NCBI GenBank assembly: GCA_964630925.1
Contig: CAZVZK010000039.1
Location: 1-64,000 of the forward strand
Length of the DNA: 64,000 nucleotides
Direction of reading: 5' to 3'
Source: RGDT01 sp964630925
GTDB lineage: Bacteria; Planctomycetota; Planctomycetia; Gemmatales; Gemmataceae
In this document: piece by piece, positions 16,464 to 24,173 of the stretch
Numbering within the stretch: position 1 is the first letter of the stretch
Layout of the letters: each line of letters opens with the position of its first letter
Made by a program: the position numbers and the translations under genes
The notes under the pieces: generated by a model
The model's input: the letters and a program-made list of their open reading frames with translations, nothing else
Told to the model about the DNA's origin: nothing
The model's database searches: none

Positions 16464-17414
16464 ATGAACTACACCGTCACGACGAGAACCGCCGAGGGAG
16501 TCACAGGCCTCGACCCGACGGTGTACGTCCTCGAAGGCCCCGGTGGCGCCCGCGCCGAGGTGTGGCCGGCGCTCGGCTTCAACGTCATCTCGTGGCTCGA
16601 CGTGCTGTACGCCGACCCCGCCCTGTTCACCGGCGGGCGGCCCACACGCTCCGGCGTCCCCGTCCTGTTCCCCTTCCCCAACCGCATCCGCGGCGGACGC
16701 TTCACCTGGGTCGGCCGGGAGTACGCCCTCACCGCCAACGACCCGGCGCAGAAGAACGCCATCCACGGGTACGCCTGCCGCAACCCGTGGCGTGTCGTGG
16801 GGCAAGGCGCCGATGAAGAGGGCGCCTGGGTCGCCGGCGAGTTCGTCTGCTCGCGTGACGGCGGATACAGGCGCGAGATGTGGCCCGCCGACCACGCCAT
16901 CAAGCTCACCGTGAGGCTCGGCAAGGGCACGCTGCGGATCGAGGCCGAGGTGACCAACCCGGACAGCGTGCCGCTGCCGTTCGGCCTCGGCTACCACCCG
17001 TACTTCCGCCTGCCGGCGGAGGCGCTGATCGAGGTGCCGGCGGACCGCTTCTGGCGTCTGGAGGAGAACCTGCCCGACGGCACGATCCACACCGTGGACG
17101 GGCCGCGCGACCTCAACCGCCCACGGCCATTGAGCGAGCTATCCCTGGACGACGTGCTGACATCGCTGCCGGCGCGGGCGGCCCGGCTGGACGGGCTGAT
17201 CGAGCGGGCGCACATGGGGCGGGTGCGGCTGTTCTGCTCGCCGGCGTTCCGCGAGATGGTGGTGTTCACGCCGCCGCACCGGCAGGCGTTCTGCGCCGAG
17301 CCGTACACCTGCACGACGGACGCCATCAACCTCCAGGCCAGGGGGATCGACGCGGGGCTGATCGTGCTGTCGCCCGGCGGGACGTGGCGGGGGGACGTGG
17401 AATTGTGGGTGTGA
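16464..17414 (+). CDS. Aldose 1-epimerase family protein
   Basis: Interconverts sugar anomers, or acts on a related sugar ring, in the cytoplasm. The 316-residue frame starts at 16464 after a good ribosome site (GGAGGA). Family features are GVPVLFPFPNRIRGGRF (start of the sugar-binding face), NAIHGYACRNPW with the conserved His, PFGLGYHPYFRLP with the second conserved His, and CAEPYTCTTDAINL with the conserved Glu near the C-terminus. This pattern fits the GalM/YeaD superfamily; exact sugar specificity is not evident. Confidence 0.88.
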   Translation: MNYTVTTRTAEGVTGLDPTVYVLEGPGGARAEVWPALGFNVISWLDVLYADPALFTGGRPTRSGVPVLFPFPNRIRGGRFTWVGREYALTANDPAQKNAIHGYACRNPWRVVGQGADEEGAWVAGEFVCSRDGGYRREMWPADHAIKLTVRLGKGTLRIEAEVTNPDSVPLPFGLGYHPYFRLPAEALIEVPADRFWRLEENLPDGTIHTVDGPRDLNRPRPLSELSLDDVLTSLPARAARLDGLIERAHMGRVRLFCSPAFREMVVFTPPHRQAFCAEPYTCTTDAINLQARGIDAGLIVLSPGGTWRGDVELWV

Positions 17415-17472
17415 TCGGCGTGCGGATCCAGGGCCGTTCCCGCGCGGCGGCCCTCTTTCTAGCATGATCCGA

Positions 17473-17478
17473 TACACT
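17473..17478 (+). promoter_or_regulatory. Possible -10 element TACACT
   Basis: TACACT sits 16 bases before the ATG at 17495, in the 80-base gap after the epimerase gene. If used, the transcript would have a very short leader. Confidence 0.25.
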
Positions 17479-17494
17479 CGGAGCCACCACCGCC

Positions 17495-18697
17495 ATGATC
17501 GACCCGCTGGAGTTCGACGAGGCCGCCGCCATCTCCCGCCTCATGCGCCTGCTGGCCGTCGAGGGCGTCACCGGCAAGGAGAAGGCCATCGCCGCCGAGA
17601 CCGCCAAGGCCCTCCGCGAGGCCGGCGTCCCCGCGAAGGCCATCAAGTACGACACCGCCAACGAGCGCATCCCCCTGCCGACGCAGACCGGCAACCTCAT
17701 CGTCACCCTGCCCGGCACCATCCCCGGACCGCGTCTCCTGTTCTCCACGCACCTCGACACCGTCCCCCTCGCCGCCGGGGCCGTCCCCGTCCGCAAGAAG
17801 AACAAGATCGTCCCCGCCGGCGAGACGGCGCTGGGCGGCGACAACCGCACCGGCTGCGCCGCCCTCGTCACCCTGGCGGCCACGCTCCTCAAGAACAAGC
17901 TGCCGCACCCTCCTCTGACGATGCTGTTCACCGTCCGCGAGGAGAGCGGCCTGTTCGGGGCGCGGCACCTCGACCCGGCGGACCTGGGCGGCGCGGTGAT
18001 GGGCTTCAACATCGACGGCCGCGTGCCGGACGAGATCACCGTCGGCGCCGTCGGCGCCGAGCGCTGGGAGGTGGAGATCACCGGCAAGGCGGCCCACGCG
18101 GGGGCGCACCCCGAGCAGGGCATCTCCGCGACGCTGGTCGCCGCCCTCGCCCTGGCGGAGGTGCGGGCGAAGGGGTTCTTCGGCAAGATCACGGCGGGCG
18201 GCGTCGGCACGTCGAACGTCGGCAGCTTCGGCGGCAAGGACGGCAGGCCGGCGGGCGAGGCGACGAACGTCGTCACGGACTTCGTCCGCATCACCGGCGA
18301 GGCGCGCAGCTTCGACCCGAAGTTCGTCAAGGACATCGTGAAGGTGTACAAGGACGCCTTCTGCGCCGCCGCCGACGCGGTGACCGACGACAAGGGCAAG
18401 AAGGCGAAGGTGAAGTTCTCATCGCGGCTGGATTACTCCCCGTTCAAGATCCCCGACGACAGCCCCGCGGTGTTGCACGCCATCGAGGCCGGGATGCGTG
18501 CGGGCCTGGACCCGATCACGCGGACGAGCAACGGCGGGCTGGACGCCAACTGGCTGGTGCGCCACGGCATCCCGACGGTGACGTTCGGCGCGGGGCAGAA
18601 CGACATCCACACCGTCGAGGAGTGGGTGGACCTTGACCTGTTCCTGGCCGGCTGCCGCATGGCCATCGCCATCGCCGTCCCGCCCCCCGAGGCGTGA
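17495..18697 (+). CDS. M20-family metallopeptidase, PepT-like
   Basis: Zinc aminopeptidase or related amidohydrolase. The 400 residues carry the M20 metal ligands in order: STHLDTVPL (His and catalytic Asp), GGDNRTG (bridging Asp), REESGLFGARH (catalytic and ligand Glu), INIDG-like FNIDGRVP, and the C-terminal NGGLDANWLVRHGIPTV with the dimerisation domain in between (VEITGKAAHAGAHPEQGI). The pattern is closest to peptidase T and its relatives, which release N-terminal residues from tripeptides. No transporter or other peptidase is adjacent. Confidence 0.85.
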   Translation: MIDPLEFDEAAAISRLMRLLAVEGVTGKEKAIAAETAKALREAGVPAKAIKYDTANERIPLPTQTGNLIVTLPGTIPGPRLLFSTHLDTVPLAAGAVPVRKKNKIVPAGETALGGDNRTGCAALVTLAATLLKNKLPHPPLTMLFTVREESGLFGARHLDPADLGGAVMGFNIDGRVPDEITVGAVGAERWEVEITGKAAHAGAHPEQGISATLVAALALAEVRAKGFFGKITAGGVGTSNVGSFGGKDGRPAGEATNVVTDFVRITGEARSFDPKFVKDIVKVYKDAFCAAADAVTDDKGKKAKVKFSSRLDYSPFKIPDDSPAVLHAIEAGMRAGLDPITRTSNGGLDANWLVRHGIPTVTFGAGQNDIHTVEEWVDLDLFLAGCRMAIAIAVPPPEA

Positions 18698-18704
18698 GTC
18701 GGAA

Positions 18705-18856
18705 AAGGATTCACCACAGAGGCGCAGAGGACACAGAGAAGATGAGGAGAGAAGACAAGAAGAGAGCGAGAAGAAGAAGTGCCTTTTGTCTGCTACCTCT
18801 CTGCTTGTCTTCTCTGTGCTTCCTCTGTGATCTCTGTGCCTCTGTGGTGAATCCTT
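18705..18856. repeat. 152 bp inverted-repeat (MITE/REP-like) element
   Basis: Begins AAGGATTCACCACAGAGGC and ends with the exact reverse complement of those 19 bases; further in, the arms stay similar (CAGAGG, CACAGAGAA). The centre is purine-rich on one side (GAAGACAAGAAGAGAGCG). CCACAGAGGCACAGAG-like repeats are known to be scattered through many environmental bacterial genomes. It fills most of the gap between the peptidase and the ECF gene and encodes nothing recognisable. Confidence 0.8.
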
Positions 18857-18927
18857 CTTCAGGCTGAGGGCATTCGGGCCGCCGGCGCGGATATCCTCTC
18901 GTAGGGCCAGCAGGCGGGGGGCCGGCG

Positions 18928-19518
18928 ATGGATGAGAACAGCGTCGCCCGCGGGTCGGTCAGCCGGCTCATCGGCGGCATGCGCGGCGGCGACGGCGAGG
19001 CCGTGCGCCGCCTCTGGGATCGGTACTTCCGCCCGATGGTGCGGCTGGCGCGGGCGCGGCTGGCCGCCGGGGGCGGGCGGTGTGCCGACGCCGAGGACGT
19101 CGCGCTGGACGCCTTCTTCGACCTGTGCCGGCAGGCGGCGCTCGCCGATGCGGACGCCCGATTCCCCCAGCTGCGCGACCGGTCGCACCTGTGGAAGCTC
19201 CTCGCCTGCTTCACCGCCCGACAGGCGTTCGACGTGGCGGCCAAGGAGCGGCGACGCTCCGCCGTCGTCTCCGAGAAGGGTGACGAGGCGCTGGCCGCCC
19301 TCGCCGGGCGCGAGCCGCCGCCGGAGTTCGCCGCCGCCGTCGCCGACCTGTTCGAGCACCTGCCGACGGATGACCTGCGTGCGGTGGCGGCGGGGCGGCT
19401 GGAAGGTCGCACGAACCCCGAGATCGCCCGGCGGCTCGGCTGCGCCCTGGCGACGGTCGAACGCAAGCTGCAGGTCGTGCGAATCCTCTGGGCCGAGGCG
19501 GAGGGCGGATCACGGTGA
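18928..19518 (+). CDS. ECF-type RNA polymerase sigma factor
   Basis: A 196-residue alternative sigma factor. Region 2 runs through LWDRYFRPMVRLARARLA and ADAEDVALDAFFDLC; LWKLLACFTARQAFDVAAKERR matches the end of region 2; region 4 holds the helix-turn-helix NPEIARRLGCALATVERKL (about residues 162-181). It is a different ECF subgroup from the gene at 4307. The stop overlaps the GTG start of the following kinase (GTGA), so the two are translationally coupled, which points to the kinase as its regulator. Confidence 0.9.
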   Translation: MDENSVARGSVSRLIGGMRGGDGEAVRRLWDRYFRPMVRLARARLAAGGGRCADAEDVALDAFFDLCRQAALADADARFPQLRDRSHLWKLLACFTARQAFDVAAKERRRSAVVSEKGDEALAALAGREPPPEFAAAVADLFEHLPTDDLRAVAAGRLEGRTNPEIARRLGCALATVERKLQVVRILWAEAEGGSR

Positions 19519-20393
19519 ATGCCTCGCTGGCCCTGCTCGTGGACGGGCTGTGCGACGACTTCGAACGCCGCTGGCGGCGGGCGCGCCGGCGCGGCGAGCC
19601 GACCCCGGACAGCGCCGACTTCCTCGCCCGCGCCCCGGAGGATGCGCGCCCGGCCCTCGCCCCGGAGCTGGCGGCGCTGGAGCGCGATCTCCGTGCGGAC
19701 GACGGCTGGCCGGGCGTGCCGGGGTACGAGCACCTCGGCGAGATCGCCCGCGGGCCGATGGGCATCGTGTACCGGGTGCGCCGCGGCGGACGCGAGTGGG
19801 CGCTCAAGGCCCTGCAATCGGCGACGCTGGCGCTGTGGTCGGGGCCGCTGCGATTGGCCGACGAGGGCGAGGTGTTGACGGAGCTGCGCCACCCGCACAT
19901 CGTGCCCGTGGAGTGCTCCGGTGAGCATGCGGGCCTGCCTTACCTCGTGATGCCGCTGGTCGAGGGCGGCGACCTGCGGCTGCGGCTGAGTGAGTTCACG
20001 GGCCGTCGGGCCGCGGCGCTGATGGCGAAGGTGGCGGACGCGGTGGCGTATCTGCACGAGCGTGAAGTCCTGCACCGCGACCTGAAGCCGTCGAACATCT
20101 TGCTGACGCCGGCGGGCGAGCCGCTGGTGTGCGACTTCGGGCTGGCGCTCCGCACGGGGGCTGGCGACACGGCGGCGCAACTGGTGGGGACGCTGGCGTA
20201 CATGGCCCCGGAGCAGCGCGAGGGCCGGGCGGGGCCGGCCTCGGACGTGTGGTCGCTCGGGGCGATCCTGCGCGAGCTGGGAGGCGACGACGCCCTGAGC
20301 CGGCGCTGTCAGCGGGAAGACCCGGCCTGTCGGCCATCGGCGCGTGAGCTGGCGGATGAGCTGGTCTTGGCGTCAGGATCGAGGGGACAATGA
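19515..20393 (+). CDS. Soluble Ser/Thr protein kinase, 292 aa
   Basis: Hanks-type kinase without a membrane span, unlike the large kinase at 5138. GTG start at 19515 overlaps the sigma gene stop by 4 bases. After about 75 helical residues comes the kinase domain: a degenerate glycine loop (GEIARGPMGIVY), the lysine strand WALKALQ, the catalytic loop HRDLKPSNILL, CDFGLAL, and GTLAYMAPEQ with SDVWSLG. The C-lobe is short, so the domain is near minimal. All core catalytic residues are present. Its stop overlaps the next gene (ATGA). It likely controls the ECF factor or its regulon. Confidence 0.88.
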   Translation: MNASLALLVDGLCDDFERRWRRARRRGEPTPDSADFLARAPEDARPALAPELAALERDLRADDGWPGVPGYEHLGEIARGPMGIVYRVRRGGREWALKALQSATLALWSGPLRLADEGEVLTELRHPHIVPVECSGEHAGLPYLVMPLVEGGDLRLRLSEFTGRRAAALMAKVADAVAYLHEREVLHRDLKPSNILLTPAGEPLVCDFGLALRTGAGDTAAQLVGTLAYMAPEQREGRAGPASDVWSLGAILRELGGDDALSRRCQREDPACRPSARELADELVLASGSRGQ

Positions 20394-21145
20394 TCGCCGT
20401 CGTCAGCGATATTCACGCCAACCTGGAGGCCCTCCAGGCCGTCCTCGCCGACCTCGCGGGGCAGGGCGCCGGGGCCGTGTACTGCCTCGGCGACATCGTG
20501 GGCTACGGGCCGGACCCCGTCGCCTGCCTCGATCGCGCGATGCGCTTCGATCTCGCGGTGCTGGGCAACCACGACCAGGGGGCGTTGTTCGACCCGGAGG
20601 GGTTCAGCCCCGTGGCGATGCGGGCCATCCTGTGGACGCGCCAGCGGCTGGAGCGCGACGGGCCGCGTTCGTGGCGTGAGGAGTGTTGGGACTTCCTCGC
20701 CGGGCTGCCGAGGACGCATCGCCAGGGCGACAGGCTGTACGTCCACGGGTCGGCACGCAACCCGCTCAACGAATACGTCTTCCCCGAGGACGCCTACAAC
20801 CTGCACAAGATGGAGCGCATCTTCGCCCACGTCGAACGGCACTGCTTCCAGGGGCACACCCACGTCCCCGGCGTGTTCACCGAGGAGGCGCCGGGACGGC
20901 ACGAGTTCCGCAAGCCGGACGAGGTGGGCCACGCCTTCCGACTCGACGGACGCAAGGCGCTGGTGAACGTCGGCAGCGTCGGCCAGCCCCGCGACGGCGA
21001 CCCCCGCGCCTGCTACGCCCTGCTCGACGGCGATACCGTGACCTGGCGGCGCGTGCCGTACGACGCGGCGGCGACGCGGGCCAAGATCCACGCCATCCCG
21101 GACCTCGACCCGTATCTCGGGAACCGGCTGCTGGTCGGGCAATGA
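20390..21145 (+). CDS. Calcineurin-like metallophosphoesterase, 251 aa
   Basis: Two-metal phosphoesterase with all the family motifs: SDIHAN, GDIVGYGPDP, GNHDQG and the C-terminal GHTHVPGV, in the YfcE/MJ0936-like arrangement. The ATG overlaps the kinase stop by 4 bases, so it is the third gene of a coupled operon after the ECF factor and kinase. It could act as a phosphatase opposing the kinase or as a phosphodiesterase on a small molecule; sequence alone does not decide. No signal peptide, so cytoplasmic. Confidence 0.88.
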   Translation: MIAVVSDIHANLEALQAVLADLAGQGAGAVYCLGDIVGYGPDPVACLDRAMRFDLAVLGNHDQGALFDPEGFSPVAMRAILWTRQRLERDGPRSWREECWDFLAGLPRTHRQGDRLYVHGSARNPLNEYVFPEDAYNLHKMERIFAHVERHCFQGHTHVPGVFTEEAPGRHEFRKPDEVGHAFRLDGRKALVNVGSVGQPRDGDPRACYALLDGDTVTWRRVPYDAAATRAKIHAIPDLDPYLGNRLLVGQ

Positions 21146-21160
21146 CGACGTGAATCCGAA

Positions 21161-21188
21161 TTCCGGCGAGCGGGCGTCTGCGTACAAT
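21161..21188 (+). promoter_or_regulatory. Possible promoter of obg-coaX
   Basis: TTCCGG (21161-21166), a 16-base spacer and TACAAT (21183-21188), 30 bases before the obg ATG. The -10 fits the TACAAT theme of this window; the -35 is weak. Confidence 0.35.
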
Positions 21189-21218
21189 GACGCATTCGCA
21201 CTCTCGGAGCCCGCAGTC

Positions 21219-22274
21219 ATGGCGTTCGTCGATCGGGTGGCCATCCACGTCAAGGGGGGCGATGGCGGTTCGGGGCTGTGCAGCTTCCGGCGGGAGAAGT
21301 ACGTCCCCAAGGGCGGCCCCGACGGCGGCGACGGCGGCGACGGCGGGTCGATCATCGTCCGCGCCGTCGCCGGCACCGACAGCCTCGCCGACATCGTCAA
21401 CCGCAAGCACTGGCGCGCCGACTCCGGCAAGCCCGGCGGGCCCTGCAACTGCTCCGGCAAGATGGCCGACGACCTCATCATCGCCGTCCCGCCCGGCACC
21501 CTCGTCTACGACCGCGAGCGCGGCAACGTCCTCCGCGACTTGACGCGGCCCGGCGAGGAGGTCGTCGTCGCCGCCGGCGGGCGTGGCGGCAAGGGCAACC
21601 AGTGGTACGCCACGTCGGTCAACCGCGCGCCGCGGCAGTTCCAGAAGGGCATCCCCGGCGAGGAGCGCTGGATCGTCCTCGAGCTGAAGGTCATCGCCGA
21701 CGCCGGCCTCGTCGGCCTGCCCAACGCCGGCAAGTCCACGCTGCTGAGCCGCCTTTCGCGGGCGACGCCGGAGATCGCCGACTACCCGTTCACGACGAAG
21801 ACGCCGAACCTCGGGCAGGTGATGATCGGCGGCGAGCGTGCGTTCATCATGGCCGACCTGCCGGGCCTGATCGAGGGGGCGTCCGAGGGCGTCGGCCTGG
21901 GGCACGAGTTCCTGCGCCACGTCGAGCGGACGCGCGTGCTGATCCACCTCGTGGAGCCGTTCCCCGCCGACGGCAGCGACCCCGTCGCGAACTACCGCAC
22001 GATCCGCCGCGAGCTGGAGCTGTACCGCCCCGAGCTGGTGGGCCGCCCCGAGACGCTGGCGATGTCGAAGAGCGAGCTGACGGGCAGTGACGAGGTGCGC
22101 CGACGGCTGGAGGAGGAGACGGGCCGCCCGGTGCTCGCGATCAGCGCCGTGACGGGGGCGGGGCTGTCGGACGTGGTGCGCTCGGTGGTGGCGCAGCTGG
22201 CGACGGTGGTGGAGCAGGAGGGGCCGGCGCCTCCGCCCGTGGTGCCCCCGCACAAGCGCGAGCTGGTGTCATGA
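21219..22274 (+). CDS. obg: GTPase Obg/CgtA
   Basis: Ribosome-associated GTPase involved in large-subunit assembly and stress control. The 351 residues have the glycine-rich Obg domain (about 1-158, GGDGGSGLCSFRREKYVPKGG) and the G domain: G1 GLPNAGKS (about 166-173), FTTKTPNLG, G3 DLPGLIEGAS. The G4 position reads MSKSELT (about 282-288) instead of NKxD, with Ser for Asn and Glu for Asp, which is unusual; G5 SAVTGAG is normal. There is no OCT-type tail. The start at 21219 begins MAFVDRV, as in other Obg proteins. The stop overlaps coaX. Confidence 0.95.
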   Translation: MAFVDRVAIHVKGGDGGSGLCSFRREKYVPKGGPDGGDGGDGGSIIVRAVAGTDSLADIVNRKHWRADSGKPGGPCNCSGKMADDLIIAVPPGTLVYDRERGNVLRDLTRPGEEVVVAAGGRGGKGNQWYATSVNRAPRQFQKGIPGEERWIVLELKVIADAGLVGLPNAGKSTLLSRLSRATPEIADYPFTTKTPNLGQVMIGGERAFIMADLPGLIEGASEGVGLGHEFLRHVERTRVLIHLVEPFPADGSDPVANYRTIRRELELYRPELVGRPETLAMSKSELTGSDEVRRRLEEETGRPVLAISAVTGAGLSDVVRSVVAQLATVVEQEGPAPPPVVPPHKRELVS

Positions 22275-23014
22275 TCCCGGACATGGTGGCGGACGTGGGC
22301 AACACGCGGATCAAGTGGGCGATCTGCGAAGCCGACGGCATCGTCGGGGCGCCGATCTCACTCCCGCCCGACCCCGCCGCCTGGGACGAGAAGCGGTCCG
22401 CGATGCTGCCCCGCCGATTCCGCTGGGTCGTGGCCAGCGTTCAGCCATCACGGTCGGACCGCCTGATCGAGTGGATCAGGGGGCGCGGCGACGAGGCGGT
22501 GCTGCTGCGGCACGAGCACCTGCCGCTGAAGGTGAACGTCGAGGAGCCGGCGCGGGTGGGCATCGACCGGCTGCTGAATGCGGTTGCCGCCGCGTCGGTC
22601 CTGGACGAAAACGATCCGGCAGTCATCGTGGACTCCGGCTCGGCCGTCACGGTGGACTACGTCGGCGCGGGGCACGCGTTCGAGGGAGGGACGATCTTCC
22701 CCGGGTTCGCGCTCATGGCGAAGGCACTTCACGACTACACGGCCCTCCTGCCGCTGGTCGAAGTGAAGGCCCGCGTCTCGCTCGGGAAGAACACAGCCGA
22801 CGCCATCCGCGCCGGCATCTTCCACGCCGTGCATGGTGGCATCGCCTCCCTCATCGGCGACTACACGAAGAGATCGGGGGCGGTGCCGCCCCGCGTCTTC
22901 TTCACCGGGGGCGACTCAGAAGAGCTGTTCCTCGAGCAAGAGACGGACCGCAAGGATCACTGGCCCGAGATGACCCTCACCGGCATCCTGATCGCGGCGG
23001 GGGGGCTTCCATGA
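22271..23014 (+). CDS. coaX: Type III pantothenate kinase
   Basis: Phosphorylates pantothenate in the first step of coenzyme A synthesis. The 247 residues show the ASKHA-fold P-loop DVGNTRIKWA at the N-terminus, ARVGIDRLLNAVAA, the second phosphate motif VDSGSAVTVDYV, EGGTIFPGF, and GKNTADAIRAGIFHAVHGGI. All are characteristic of CoaX. The ATG overlaps the obg stop (ATGA), so translation is coupled. The C-terminal FTGGDSEELF matches the final adenosine-site motif. Confidence 0.93.
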   Translation: MIPDMVADVGNTRIKWAICEADGIVGAPISLPPDPAAWDEKRSAMLPRRFRWVVASVQPSRSDRLIEWIRGRGDEAVLLRHEHLPLKVNVEEPARVGIDRLLNAVAAASVLDENDPAVIVDSGSAVTVDYVGAGHAFEGGTIFPGFALMAKALHDYTALLPLVEVKARVSLGKNTADAIRAGIFHAVHGGIASLIGDYTKRSGAVPPRVFFTGGDSEELFLEQETDRKDHWPEMTLTGILIAAGGLP

Positions 23015-23045
23015 ACGCCCGCCGCCCTCCCGGGGCTCGCAGAGC

Positions 23046-23223
23046 CTCACCCCGGGCTTTATTCTCGTCGCCGAAGCGGCTCCAACAGCCATCAGCCGGT
23101 GTCCGGTCTTGGAGCCGCTTCGGCGACGGCTGTTGGCTTGGTAGCCCACGGCGAGGCTTTGCGAGCCGTGGGGCTTTTGGCTGTTGGAGCCGCTGCGGCG
23201 ACGAGAATAAAGCCCAGGGTGAG
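23046..23223. repeat. 178 bp inverted-repeat (MITE-like) element
   Basis: Arms of 46 bases, 23046-23091 and 23178-23223, are reverse complements with only two mismatches, starting CTCACCCYGGGCTTTATTCTCG. The 86-base centre contains a partial third copy of the GGAGCCGCTTCGGCGACGGCTGTTGG part and a smaller hairpin (CCCACGGC at about 23145 with GCCGTGGG at about 23165). No open frame. It fills nearly all of the gap between coaX and the MnmE-like gene. Confidence 0.85.
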
Positions 23224-23258
23224 TCTTCGAACCCTGGGTGCTCGGGGGGCGACGCCCC

Positions 23259-24173
23259 ATGACCCCCCGCGTCACCCTCCTCACCCCACCCGGACGCTCC
23301 GCCCTCGCGTCGCTCGCCCTCACCGGCGCCGGCGCCTGGGATCTGGCCGCACGCCTCTTCAGGCCACGCTCCGGACGCCCGCCCGCGCCCGGCCACTTCG
23401 CCCTCGGCACCCTCGGCGATGACCTGTCCGACGAGGTCGTCCTGGCCCGACACGGCGACGAGCGCGTCGAGATCCACTGCCACGGCGGCCGCGAGGCGGC
23501 CCGGCTCATCGTCGAGACCCTCGTCCGCCACGGCGCCGTGGCGGGGACGATCACTCATTCCGACCTCGCACGGCGTATGCTCCCGCACGCCCTCACCGCA
23601 CGCACCGCCGGCATCCTCCTCGATCAGATGAACGGCCCCACGGGCGACCCCACGCCCTTCGCCCACGTCGGGGCGCATCTCACCCGGCCCTGGCGCGTCG
23701 CGATCCTGGGGCCGCCCAACGCCGGCAAGAGCAGCCTCGTCAACGCCCTCGCGGGGTACCAGCGCAGCGTCGTCGCCCCGACGCCCGGGACGACACGCGA
23801 CGTGGTCGGCGTCCTACTCGCCCTCGACGGCTGGCCGGTCGAATTGCTCGACACCGCCGGCGTGCGCGCCGCCGAGGGGCTGGAGGCGGAGGGCATCGCC
23901 GTGTCCATCGCCGAGGCCGCCGGATGCGACCTTTGCCTCTGGGTGCAGGACGCGACGGCGGGATGGTCGCCGCCCCCGGAGGGTTTGACTCATATCCTGA
24001 CTGTCGTCAACAAGTGTGATCTCGCCGCCGGCGAGGGGCTGCGCGTGTCGGCCCTGACGGGGGAGGGGTTGGAGACCCTGGCGGCGGTGATCGTGTCGGC
24101 CCTGGTGCCGGAGCCGCCCCCGCCGGGGGCCGCCGTCCCGCTCTTGGAGGGGGCCGAGGATGCTCTCCGCTGA
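23259..24173 (+). CDS. Shortened MnmE-like GTPase, 304 aa
   Basis: Related to the tRNA-modifying GTPase MnmE (about 450 residues in most bacteria) but much shorter. The N-terminal part keeps the folate-domain signature VEIHCHGGREAARLIVETL; the G domain is complete, with G1 GPPNAGKSSLVNAL, G2 TPGTTRD, G3 DTAGVRA and G4 NKCD. Most of the central helical domain is missing, and the C-terminus ends EGAEDALR without the CxGK motif whose Cys is needed for catalysis in known MnmE. It may be a repurposed GTPase. I prefer the ATG at 23259; a GTG seven codons upstream is possible. It overlaps the next gene by 14 bases. Confidence 0.8.
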   Translation: MTPRVTLLTPPGRSALASLALTGAGAWDLAARLFRPRSGRPPAPGHFALGTLGDDLSDEVVLARHGDERVEIHCHGGREAARLIVETLVRHGAVAGTITHSDLARRMLPHALTARTAGILLDQMNGPTGDPTPFAHVGAHLTRPWRVAILGPPNAGKSSLVNALAGYQRSVVAPTPGTTRDVVGVLLALDGWPVELLDTAGVRAAEGLEAEGIAVSIAEAAGCDLCLWVQDATAGWSPPPEGLTHILTVVNKCDLAAGEGLRVSALTGEGLETLAAVIVSALVPEPPPPGAAVPLLEGAEDALR

